Source: Nonomuraea sp. SBT364 (GTDB taxonomy: Bacteria > Actinomycetota > Actinomycetes > Streptosporangiales > Streptosporangiaceae). From it: 64,000 bases of DNA. The stretch spans positions 119,409 to 183,408 of the forward strand of contig NZ_LAVL01000003.1 in assembly GCF_001083785.1 (NCBI RefSeq). Reading direction: 5' to 3'. Under the pieces are notes generated by a model. It made no database searches. It was given only the letters and a program-made list of their open reading frames with translations, and was not told the DNA's origin. Below, piece by piece: positions 19,928 through 26,862 of this stretch (the stretch's first letter is position 1; every line of letters begins with the position of its first letter). Made by a program: the position numbers and the translations under genes.

Positions 19928-20722
19928 ATGAGCTTCGTACCTCCCGGCACCGGCTGGCCCGACGACCCCGCGACCGCCGCCACGCCGGTCGCCGCCGATC
20001 CGGCCGGCGTGCGTGAGCTGGCCGGTTCCAGCCGCGACCTGGCCGCCCTCACCGCCCGGCAGTCGGTGTGCCGGGCCTGCCCGCGCCTGGTGGCCTGGCG
20101 TGAGGAGGTGGCCGAGGTCAAGCGGCGGGCGTTCGCGGACGAGACCTACTGGGGGCGGCCCGTCGCCGGGTGGGGGGACGAGCACCCCCGCATCCTGCTC
20201 GTCGGCCTGGCCCCGGCCGCCCACGGCGGCAACAGGACCGGCCGGATCTTCACCGGCGACCGCAGCGGCGACTGGCTGTTCGCCTCCCTGCACCGCACCG
20301 GCCTGGCCGTGCAGGAGACGAGCACGTACGCCGGTGACGGGCAGAGGCTGGTCGGCACGCGGATGCTGGCGTCGGTGCGGTGCGCGCCGCCCGCGAACAA
20401 GCCGCTGCCCGAGGAGAAGGCCACCTGTTTCCCCTGGATGTCGCGGGAGATCGCGCTCGTGGCCGGTTCCGTCCGGGTGGTCGTGGCGCTCGGCGGCTTC
20501 GCCTGGCAGGCCATGTGGCCGGCGCTGCGGGAGGCGGGCTACGCGCTGCCGCGCAGCCGGCCGCCGTTCGGGCACGGCGTGGAGGTCGAGGTCTCGTACG
20601 GGAGCGCGCCCGTGACGTTGCTGGGCTGCTACCACCCCAGCCAGCAGAACACGTTCACCGGCCGGGTGACCGCCGAGATGCTCGACGACATCTTCGCCAG
20701 GGCGGTCGAGCTGGCGGTGTGA
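19928..20722 (+). CDS. Family 5 uracil-DNA glycosylase (UDGb)
   Basis: 264 residues. Excises uracil and other deaminated bases from DNA. The family-5 motif [20 protein letters not shown] is present, with the second motif [12 protein letters not shown] near the end. Four cysteines for an iron-sulfur cluster are visible: CRACP near residue 40 and two later (VRCAPP, ATCFPW). ATG 19928 begins 18 bases after the membrane-protein stop; it may be read through from the padR promoter. Confidence 0.93.
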   Translation: MSFVPPGTGWPDDPATAATPVAADPAGVRELAGSSRDLAALTARQSVCRACPRLVAWREEVAEVKRRAFADETYWGRPVAGWGDEHPRILLVGLAPAAHGGNRTGRIFTGDRSGDWLFASLHRTGLAVQETSTYAGDGQRLVGTRMLASVRCAPPANKPLPEEKATCFPWMSREIALVAGSVRVVVALGGFAWQAMWPALREAGYALPRSRPPFGHGVEVEVSYGSAPVTLLGCYHPSQQNTFTGRVTAEMLDDIFARAVELAV

Positions 20723-20770
20723 CGCGTCGCACCGTCTCCCCATTGGCCTTCGGGGATAAGCGTGACGTAA

Positions 20771-20792
20771 GCTTGTGAATGCTTTCACAAGC
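20771..20792 (+). promoter_or_regulatory. Rex operator upstream of ndh
   Basis: GCTTGTGAA (20771-20779), spacer TGCT, TTCACAAGC (20784-20792): a perfect 22-base palindrome. The core TTGTGAAnnnnTTCACAA equals the published consensus of the NADH/NAD-sensing repressor Rex. It ends 21 bases before ATG 20814, where a bound repressor would block transcription of the NADH dehydrogenase gene. Confidence 0.88.
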
Positions 20793-20813
20793 TATCCATC
20801 AAGGGATGGGGCC

Positions 20814-22130
20814 ATGAACAAGCACATCTTGATCGTCGGCGGCGGCTACGTCGGTCTCTACACGGCACTGCGTCTGCAGCGCAAGCTCTCGCGGGAGCTC
20901 CGCGCCGGCGAGGTGCGGATCACGATCATCGATCCCCAGTCCTACATGACCTACCAGCCGTTCCTGCCGGAGGCGGCGGCGGGCAACCTGTCGCCCCGGC
21001 ACATGGTCGCCCCGCTGCGGCGGGTGCTGCCCAAGGTGGGCATCCTCAACGGCCGGGTGACCAAGGTCGACCACTCGGCCCGCACGGTCACCTTCCAGCC
21101 CGCCGAGGGCGCGCCGCGCGAGGTCGCCTACGACGTCATCGTCATGGCCGCCGGCTCGATCTCGCGCACGCTGCCGATCCCCGGGCTCACCGACATCGGC
21201 ATCGGCTTCAAGACCGTGGGCGAGGCCATCGCGCTGCGCAACCGGGTGCTGCACCTGCTCGACGTGGCCGAGTCGACCGAGGACCCGGAGGTGCGCCGCA
21301 GGGCGCTGACGTTCGTGGTGGTCGGCGCGGGCTTCGCCGGCGTAGAGGCGCTGGCCGAGCTGGAGGACATGGCCAAGCACTCCACGCGCTACTACCGCAA
21401 CATCAAGCCCTCGGACATCCGCTGGGTGCTCGTCGAGGCGACGAACCGGGTGCTGCCCGAGGTGGGCCCGGAGATGGGCAAGTGGACGCTGGAGCAGCTG
21501 CGCGAGCGCGGCATCGAGGTCAAGCTCGACACCCGGCTCGAATCATGCATCGGCGGCCACGTGGTGCTCAGCGACGGCTCGGAGTTCGAGGCCGAGACGC
21601 TGGTGTGGACGGCGGGCGTCAAGCCCAGCCCGGTCGTCGCCGACAGCGACCTGCCGCTCGACGAGCGCGGCCGGCTGAAGACCACGACCAAGCTCACGCT
21701 CGCGGGCACCCGCGACGCGTTCGCCGCCGGTGACGCGGCGGGCGTGCCCGACGTGACCAACCCCGGCCAGTACTGCGCGCCCAACGCCCAGCACGCCGTC
21801 CGCCAGGCCAAGGTGCTCGGCGACAACATCGTCCGTCACCTTCGCGGGCACGAACTCGTCGATTACCGCCACAAGTATGTCGGATCGGTCGCCGGCCTCG
21901 GCCTGCACCAAGGCGTCGCCAACGTCTACGGCGTCAAGCTTCGCGGATTCCCTGCGTGGTTCATGCACCGCACCTACCATCTGTCGCGGGTGCCTACGCT
22001 GAACCGCAAGGTCCGTGTCGTCGTCGACTGGACCCTGGCCCTGTTCTTCAAGCGCGAGACGATCTCGCTGGGTGAGATGGAGCACCCGCGCGACGGGTTC
22101 AGGGCCGCCGTCGCCACCATGCGACGCTAG
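20814..22130 (+). CDS. ndh: Type II NADH dehydrogenase (NAD(P)/FAD-dependent oxidoreductase)
   Basis: 438 residues. Membrane-associated, non-proton-pumping NADH:quinone oxidoreductase. FAD-binding GxGxxG at the N-terminus (ILIVGGGYVGLYTALRLQ), NADH-binding VVVGAGFAGVEALAELED at about 165-185, and the C-terminal FAD motif AFAAGDAAGVPD. The C-terminal amphipathic region (VVVDWTLALFFKRETISLG) fits membrane attachment. ATG 20814 has AAGGGATGGGG ahead. The Rex palindrome just upstream predicts induction at high NADH/NAD ratio or low oxygen. Confidence 0.93.
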   Translation: MNKHILIVGGGYVGLYTALRLQRKLSRELRAGEVRITIIDPQSYMTYQPFLPEAAAGNLSPRHMVAPLRRVLPKVGILNGRVTKVDHSARTVTFQPAEGAPREVAYDVIVMAAGSISRTLPIPGLTDIGIGFKTVGEAIALRNRVLHLLDVAESTEDPEVRRRALTFVVVGAGFAGVEALAELEDMAKHSTRYYRNIKPSDIRWVLVEATNRVLPEVGPEMGKWTLEQLRERGIEVKLDTRLESCIGGHVVLSDGSEFEAETLVWTAGVKPSPVVADSDLPLDERGRLKTTTKLTLAGTRDAFAAGDAAGVPDVTNPGQYCAPNAQHAVRQAKVLGDNIVRHLRGHELVDYRHKYVGSVAGLGLHQGVANVYGVKLRGFPAWFMHRTYHLSRVPTLNRKVRVVVDWTLALFFKRETISLGEMEHPRDGFRAAVATMRR

Positions 22131-22144
22131 CCCAGGCACGGCAG

Positions 22145-22172
22145 CGCCCCGGCGGTCCCGCCGGGGCGTTTT
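22145..22172 (+). terminator. Intrinsic terminator after ndh
   Basis: Perfect 11-base stem CGCCCCGGCGG (22145-22155) / CCGCCGGGGCG (22158-22168) with a two-base centre and TTTT after it, 15 bases past the ndh stop. Confidence 0.88.
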
Positions 22173-22210
22173 CGGCACCCACGGACAGAAACACGAAAGG
22201 GGTGCCGCCG

Positions 22211-22723
22211 GTGGGGCTATCAGCGGTGACCGTGCTCGGCGTCGACAGGCCCGGCGTGATCGCCGCGGTCACCGGTTCGCTCGCCGACTGCGGGGCCAAC
22301 ATCCACGACTCGACGATGACGCTGCTCGGCGGCCACATCGCGATGATGCTGCTCGTCTCCGGCGACCTGAGCTCCGACGAGCTGCTGGAGAAGCTCTGCG
22401 TGCCCGACACGGTGGTGACCGCCTCCGCCGTCGAGGCCAGGCGCTACTTCCGCGGGCAGTCCAAGGGCATCGGCTACGTGCTCACCGTGCACGGCCCCGA
22501 TCGGCCGGGCATCATCTCGGCGATCAGCGCCGTGCTGGCCGACGACGGCGGCAACATCACCGGCATGAGCACCCGGCTCTCGGGCCGCCTGTACGTGCTC
22601 ATCGCCGACGTCGAGCTGCCGGAGAAGGTCGACGTGGCCGCCCTCATGCGCAGGCTGGCGAACGCCGGCGCGGGCCTCGACTCGGAGATCACCTTCCGCC
22701 CCGTCGAACCGGACCTGTTGTGA
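22211..22723 (+). CDS. Tandem ACT-domain protein (GcvR-like)
   Basis: 170 residues made of two ACT domains: VLGVDRPGVIAAVTGSLADC near the N-terminus and VHGPDRPGIISAISAVLADD at about 95-115, each with the DRPG ligand turn. Such stand-alone proteins bind amino acids and regulate metabolism or transcription (GcvR, PhyR-like). GTG 22211 is preferred to GTG 22202 because GAAAGG is then at proper distance. Its stop forms a GTGA overlap with the deformylase-like gene. Confidence 0.88.
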   Translation: MGLSAVTVLGVDRPGVIAAVTGSLADCGANIHDSTMTLLGGHIAMMLLVSGDLSSDELLEKLCVPDTVVTASAVEARRYFRGQSKGIGYVLTVHGPDRPGIISAISAVLADDGGNITGMSTRLSGRLYVLIADVELPEKVDVAALMRRLANAGAGLDSEITFRPVEPDLL

Positions 22724-23244
22724 ACGTCCGGCCGGGGACCGCCCGCGCGCTCCTCGGCGCCCCGCACCCCGTCCTGTCGTCGCCCGCCGAGCAGGTCGAC
22801 CCCACCGCCCCGGAGGTCGTGGCCGCCGCGGCCGACCTCCTCGCCACCCTGCGCGACGAGCCCGCCAGGACCGGCCTGGCCGCCCCGCAGATCGGGCTGA
22901 GCTGGCGGCTGATCGCCTTCGACGCCGGCCGCCATCCCCGGAGCCGTTCCTCGGCCGGAGAGCTCGTCATGGTCAATCCTCGCCTCACGGGGGCGTCCCG
23001 CTGGGACCGCGGGCGCGAGGGCTGCGCCTCCATAGCGGGTCTTTTAGGAGATGTACGGCGAGCGTCGCGTATCACCGTACATGGGCGTTTGCCAGGAACC
23101 GGGAAGCCCGTCACCATCGAAGCGGATGCATTCGAAGCTAGGTGTATTCAGCACCAACTGGACCATCTGGACGGCGTACTCTTCCTGGACAGAGTGTCTG
23201 GAGCCCTATCACTTCACCGCAGACTTCACACTTGTGACGCCTGA
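22720..23244 (+). CDS. Peptide deformylase-like protein with altered catalytic motif
   Basis: 174 residues of the Def fold. Motif I TGLAAPQIG, motif II EGCAS (metal-binding Cys kept; usual EGCLS), motif III HQLDH: both metal-binding His are kept but the general-base Glu of HExDH is Gln (codon CAA at about 23153-23155). Activity is therefore doubtful; it may be a sequestering or regulatory paralogue. The 3' half has lower GC than surrounding genes and includes a TTA Leu codon at 23044-23046. GTG 22720 overlaps the ACT-protein stop. A tRNA gene follows 49 bases later. Confidence 0.85.
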   Translation: MNVRPGTARALLGAPHPVLSSPAEQVDPTAPEVVAAAADLLATLRDEPARTGLAAPQIGLSWRLIAFDAGRHPRSRSSAGELVMVNPRLTGASRWDRGREGCASIAGLLGDVRRASRITVHGRLPGTGKPVTIEADAFEARCIQHQLDHLDGVLFLDRVSGALSLHRRLHTCDA

Positions 23245-23293
23245 TGCGAAGTTGTGCTCCTCGGAAGCATGGTCCGTTTCGTATGATTGCGGC

Positions 23294-23366
23294 GCCCCCG
23301 TAGCCCAATGGCAGAGGCAAACCCCTTAAAAGGGTTGACGTGCGGGTTCGAATCCCGCCGGGGGCA
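23294..23366 (+). tRNA. Atypical tRNA with anticodon UAA (Leu-like, short variable loop)
   Basis: 73 bases to the discriminator. Perfect acceptor stem GCCCCCG/CGGGGGC, D-stem GCC/GGC with GG in the loop, anticodon stem AACCC/GGGTT with loop CTTAAAA (anticodon UAA at 23327-23329), five-base variable loop GACGT, T-stem GCGGG/CCCGC with TTCGAAT, discriminator A73. The CCA end is only partly encoded (ACCG). UAA decodes UUA leucine, but bacterial tRNA-Leu is class II with a long variable arm, which is absent. TATGAT at 23282-23287 could be a -10 putting transcription start at base 1. Charging identity is uncertain. Confidence 0.8.
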
Positions 23367-23485
23367 CCGGCTTCTACCATGGGAAATGCTTCATTTATCG
23401 GCCCGACGACCTTGGGAACTTCCGCGGCGTGGCGTTCGTTGTCCCCCCGGCTGAAGTCTCGAAACTACATAGATCCGAGCGCGAG

Positions 23486-23516
23486 TTGACCTAGGTGCCG
23501 TCCGGTCCCATAGGCT
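23486..23516 (+). promoter_or_regulatory. Possible promoter of the Bax-inhibitor-like gene
   Basis: TTGACC (23486-23491) followed by CATAGG (23509-23514, 17-base spacer) or TAGGCT (23511-23516, 19-base spacer), with AGGAGG at about 23525 and ATG 23536 after it. Resembles a sigma-70-like housekeeping promoter. Confidence 0.45.
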
Positions 23517-23535
23517 CGGCGCACAGGAGGCAGCG

Positions 23536-24324
23536 ATGGAGAGCAAGAACCCCGTTTTCAGCAGATCACGGCAGTCGGCGGGCTGGGGCGGCCAGGCCCC
23601 GACGCCTGACCAGCTGCAGAACATGTACGACGCCCCGTCGTACAGCCCCCCGGCGCCCCCCGCCCACCGCACGATGACGATCGACGACGTCGTGGTCCGC
23701 GGCTTCATGACGCTGGGCACCCTCGTCGTGGCCGCCGGCGCGGCGTGGTACCTCAAGGTGTCCATCCCCGTCGCCATCGGCGCGGCCCTCGTCGCGCTGG
23801 TGCTCGGCCTCGTCGCCTCGTTCAAGCAGAGCACCAACCCGGCGCTCATCCTCGCCTACGCCGCCTTCGAAGGCGTCTTCCTCGGCGCGCTCAGCCGGGT
23901 CTTCGAGTCCGCCACCAGCGGCATCGTCGTGCAGGCGGTTCTGGGCACCGCGATGGCGTTCGGCGGCGTGCTCGCCGTCTACGCGCTGCGCATCGTGCGC
24001 GTCACCCCCAAGATGGTCAAGTACGTGATCGCCGCCGCGGTCGCCGCGCTGGGCCTGGTCCTGGTCAACCTGCTGGCCGGCTTCTTCGTCGAGGGCGGGC
24101 TCGGGCTGCGCGAGGCGGGCCCGCTCGGCTACGTCTTCAGCGCCGCGATGATCCTGCTCGGCTGCTTCTTCCTGCTCCTCGACTTCGACGCCGTCGAGCA
24201 GGGCGTCAAGCAGGGCGCGCCGGAGAAGTTCGCCTGGCAGTGCGCGTTCGGCCTCACGCTGAGCCTGGTCTGGATCTACCTGGAGGTGCTCCGGTTCCTC
24301 TCGTACTTCACCAGTAGCGACTGA
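23536..24324 (+). CDS. Bax inhibitor-1/YccA family membrane protein
   Basis: 262 residues: a Pro/Gln-rich cytoplasmic N-terminus of about 50 residues, then seven membrane helices. It has the actinobacterial YccA/BI-1 pattern (MTIDDVVVRGFMTLGTLVV; NPALILAYAAFEGVFLGALS; LLDFDAVEQGVKQGAPEKFAW; LVWIYLEVLRFLSY). The acidic pair near LLDFD is where related proteins bind or conduct calcium. Function in bacteria is not firmly known. Strong AGGAGG before ATG; single-gene unit ended by a terminator. Confidence 0.92.
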   Translation: MESKNPVFSRSRQSAGWGGQAPTPDQLQNMYDAPSYSPPAPPAHRTMTIDDVVVRGFMTLGTLVVAAGAAWYLKVSIPVAIGAALVALVLGLVASFKQSTNPALILAYAAFEGVFLGALSRVFESATSGIVVQAVLGTAMAFGGVLAVYALRIVRVTPKMVKYVIAAAVAALGLVLVNLLAGFFVEGGLGLREAGPLGYVFSAAMILLGCFFLLLDFDAVEQGVKQGAPEKFAWQCAFGLTLSLVWIYLEVLRFLSYFTSSD

Positions 24325-24337
24325 CCGAGAGTCACCG

Positions 24338-24370
24338 AAGGGCCCCGCCGGATCCGGCGGGGCCCTTTCG
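24338..24370 (+). terminator. Intrinsic terminator after the Bax-inhibitor-like gene
   Basis: AAGGGCCCCGCCGG (24338-24351) / CCGGCGGGGCCCTT (24354-24367), a perfect 14-base dyad with TTT following, 13 bases past the stop. Confidence 0.88.
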
Positions 24371-24483
24371 CTGTGCGACGGGAAATCTACCTGCCGTGAC
24401 AAGATCCTCCCACGTTGGGGCCTTGCCATATGCCTGCCGGTGTTGCAGTGTCAAGCAAAGGACCTTAATCCGTGGAGGTGCCC

Positions 24484-24717
24484 ATGTCCTTGAACCACTC
24501 ACCGGAGACGCAGACAAAGCTCATCGCCAGAGTCCCTGCCATCACGGGACGCGAACTCCCCGAGTGGTTCCAAGCCATCGACAACGGCCCGGCTTTCCTG
24601 AGGTGCGCGGAGCGGGCCAACTGGCTTGCCGACGAGCACGGGCTGACCCACGGCTACGCCGCCGCGATCGTGCACGAACACGAGCGGTACCGCCGTAACC
24701 GCATGGGCTTCATCTAA
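24484..24717 (+). CDS. Small DUF4287-like protein
   Basis: 77 residues, soluble, with the DUF4287 pattern TGRELPEWFQAIDN ... NWLADEHGLTHGYAAAIVHEH. Found in many actinobacteria next to unrelated genes; no function is known. ATG 24484 follows GGAGG by five bases. It is a single-gene unit between two hairpins. Confidence 0.82.
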   Translation: MSLNHSPETQTKLIARVPAITGRELPEWFQAIDNGPAFLRCAERANWLADEHGLTHGYAAAIVHEHERYRRNRMGFI

Positions 24718-24731
24718 GCCCTCCCGACGAC

Positions 24732-24758
24732 CCGCGCCCGTGCCACGCACGGGCGCGG
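24732..24758 (+). terminator. Hairpin terminator without U tract
   Basis: CCGCGCCCGTGC (24732-24743) / GCACGGGCGCGG (24747-24758), a perfect 12-base stem with CAC loop, 15 bases after the DUF4287 stop. There is no T run, as in many high-GC terminators. Confidence 0.65.
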
Positions 24759-24818
24759 AATCATGACACGGCCCCCGCGCGCTGGCACCCACGGACCCGA
24801 ACGCGCGATCATGGCCGC

Positions 24819-25229
24819 ATGGACCTCGACAAGGCACGCGACTTCCTGGCCCGCAACCATCGGGCCATCCTGCTGACCAAGCACGCCGACGGCCGCCCCC
24901 AGATGTCCCCGGTGGTGGTGGGGGTCGACGACGAGGGACGCGTCGTCGTCAGCACCAGGGAGGCCGCCGCAAAGACCCGCAACGCCCGCCGCGACCCCGG
25001 CGTGGCCGTCTGCGCCTTCACCGACGGCTTCTTCGGCGACTGGGTCCAGGTCGAGGGCACGGCGGAGGTCGTCTCGCTGCCGGAGGCCATGGACGACCTG
25101 GTCGCCTACTACCGGGGGGTGTCGGGCGAGCACCCCGACTGGGACGACTACCGCGAGGCGATGCGCCGCGAGCACCGCGTCATCATGCGCATCACCCTCG
25201 ACCGGGCCGGCCCCGACGTCCACAGGTGA
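24819..25229 (+). CDS. PPOX-class F420-dependent-type oxidoreductase
   Basis: 136 residues with the split-barrel flavin/F420 fold: ARDFLARNHRAILLTKHADG, RPQMSPVVVGVDDEGRVVVS, KTRNARRDPGVAVCAF and WVQVEGTAEVV. It matches TIGR03618/Rv1155-like proteins that bind F420 or FMN and reduce small substrates; the substrate is not known. ATG 24819 is used. Converges on the thiolase gene across a shared hairpin. Confidence 0.88.
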   Translation: MDLDKARDFLARNHRAILLTKHADGRPQMSPVVVGVDDEGRVVVSTREAAAKTRNARRDPGVAVCAFTDGFFGDWVQVEGTAEVVSLPEAMDDLVAYYRGVSGEHPDWDDYREAMRREHRVIMRITLDRAGPDVHR

Positions 25230-25247
25230 CCGTCCTCGTACGGTGAA

Positions 25248-25276
25248 CCGGCGGGCGTCGCCCGGACGCCCGCCGG
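25248..25276. terminator. Bidirectional hairpin between convergent genes
   Basis: CCGGCGGGCGT (25248-25258) / ACGCCCGCCGG (25266-25276), perfect 11-base stem with a seven-base loop, placed between the stops of the PPOX and thiolase genes. It can act for both strands. Confidence 0.7.
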
Positions 25277-25281
25277 ACGGG

Positions 25282-26499
25282 TCAGCTCAGGCGCTCCAGG
25301 ATCATCGCCATGCCCTGGCCGCCGCCCACGCACATCGTCTCCAGGCCGATGCTCTTGTCGTGGTGCTGGAGGCTGTTGATCAGCGTGGAGGTGATGCGGG
25401 CGCCCGTCATGCCGAACGGGTGACCGACGGCGATCGCGCCGCCGTTGACGTTCAGGCGGTCCAGGTCGATGCCCAGGTCCTGGTACGACGGGATCACCTG
25501 GGCGGCGAACGCCTCGTTGATCTCCACCAGGTCGACGTCCTCGATCGCCATGCCGGCGCGCGAGAGCGCCTGCTTGCTCGCCTCCACCGGGCCCAGCCCC
25601 ATGATCTCCGGCGACAGGCCCGTGACGCCCGTCGACACGATCCGGGCCAGCGGCGTGATGCCCAGCTCGGCGGCCTTCACGTCACTCATCACCACGACCG
25701 CCGCCGCGCCGTCGTTGAGCGCGCAGCAGTTGCCCGCCGTGACGGTGCCGTCGGGACGGAAGACCGGGTTGAGCGAGGACACCTTCTCGTACGTGGTGCC
25801 GGCGCGCGGGCCGTCGTCCTTGCTGACCACGGTGCCGTCGGGCAGCGTGACCGGCGTGATGTCCTTCTGCCAGAAGCCGTCGGCCAGCGCCTTCTCGGCC
25901 AGGTTCTGCGAACGTACGCCGAACTCGTCCTGCTCCTTGCGGCTGATCCCCTTGATCTGGGCCAGGTTCTCGGCCGTCTGGCCCATCGCGACGTAGATGT
26001 CGGGGACCGTCCCGTCCTCACGCGGGTCGTGCCAGGTGCGTCCGCCCTCGCCGAACGCCTTCGTCCTGGCCCGGGCCTCACCGAACAACGGGTTCATCGT
26101 GTCGGGCCAGCCGTCGGAGTTGCCCTTCGCGAACCGCGACACGGTCTCCACGCCGGCCGACACGAACACGTCGCCCTCTCCGGCCTTGATGGCGTGGAAG
26201 GCCATCCTGGTGGTCTGGAGCGACGAGGAGCAGTAGCGGGTGACCGTGGTGCCCGGCACCCCGTCCAGCCCCAGCAGCACCGCGACCACGCGGGCCATGT
26301 TGAACCCCTGCTCGCCGCCGGGCAGCCCGCACCCGAGCATGATGTCGTCGATCGTCCCCGGGTCGAGCTGGGGCACCTTGGCGAGCGCGGCCTTGATCAT
26401 CTGCACGGTCAGATCGTCGGGACGAATCTCCTTGAGCGACCCCTTGCCGGCCCGTCCGATGGGCGAGCGGGCGGTTGCGACGATGACTGCCTCGGGCAT
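25282..26499 (-). CDS. Acetyl-CoA acetyltransferase (thiolase)
   Basis: 405 residues. Catalyses thiolytic cleavage or condensation of acyl-CoA. All thiolase catalytic features are present: nucleophile Cys in TRYCSSSLQT (about residue 92), NEAFAAQVIPSYQ, GGAIAVGHPFGMTGAR with the catalytic His, and the second Cys in CVGGGQGMA. Length fits FadA-type enzymes; whether it works in beta-oxidation or biosynthesis is open. ATG 26499 follows AGGAGGGG by only a few bases. Alone on the minus strand. Confidence 0.93.
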   Translation of the reverse strand: MPEAVIVATARSPIGRAGKGSLKEIRPDDLTVQMIKAALAKVPQLDPGTIDDIMLGCGLPGGEQGFNMARVVAVLLGLDGVPGTTVTRYCSSSLQTTRMAFHAIKAGEGDVFVSAGVETVSRFAKGNSDGWPDTMNPLFGEARARTKAFGEGGRTWHDPREDGTVPDIYVAMGQTAENLAQIKGISRKEQDEFGVRSQNLAEKALADGFWQKDITPVTLPDGTVVSKDDGPRAGTTYEKVSSLNPVFRPDGTVTAGNCCALNDGAAAVVVMSDVKAAELGITPLARIVSTGVTGLSPEIMGLGPVEASKQALSRAGMAIEDVDLVEINEAFAAQVIPSYQDLGIDLDRLNVNGGAIAVGHPFGMTGARITSTLINSLQHHDKSIGLETMCVGGGQGMAMILERLS

Positions 26500-26862
26500 G
26501 GCCCCTCCTTTGTCAGCACAGTGACTAGAACTATATTCCAATACCTCTCCGTCATCACGCCCCACCCACGCATTCTTACCGCCGGGCGGCGGTTCAGGCA
26601 GGTGGCCGGGGGTGTGCCTGTCGCAGGATGCCTGCCGGGAGCTGGTCCGACGGGCTCGGCGCCACGACCACTCGCCGAGCTTGGTCGAACGCCGCGTCCC
26701 GACGTGCCCGGGGTGCGCGCGGCCGCCACCAAGCCGCACCGGCGCCCGGTCGAGGCCACGCCTTTCTGGGGTGTCCCCGAGGGCGCACCTTTGGAGGGAC
26801 GCGCCGGGCCCCCGGGGAGTGCGGCCCCGGGGTGGCCGGTGGTCGAGGGGGGCAGGCAGGGG
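26500..26862. other. Intergenic region upstream of the thiolase gene
   Basis: 363 bases without a convincing gene. The first 80 bases are AT-rich and must hold the thiolase promoter; a loose GAA-N5-TTC dyad lies at 26526-26540 (TAGAACTATATTCCA). The remainder is very GC-rich. Frames that stay open there are biased-composition shadows, with no ribosome-binding site or recognisable protein. Confidence 0.5.

Noticed and set aside
22720..23244. def-like gene as a pseudogene
   Set aside because: Full-length frame, intact metal ligands and coupled start; only the catalytic Glu is changed.
26526..26540. TAGAACTATATTCCA, a KstR/FadR-like dyad before the thiolase gene
   Set aside because: Spacing and bases do not fit the KstR consensus and arms are only three bases; not enough to call an operator.
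26594..26862. Possible small gene in the intergenic region downstream of the propeller lipoprotein
   Set aside because: Frames have biased composition, no ribosome site and no plausible protein features.
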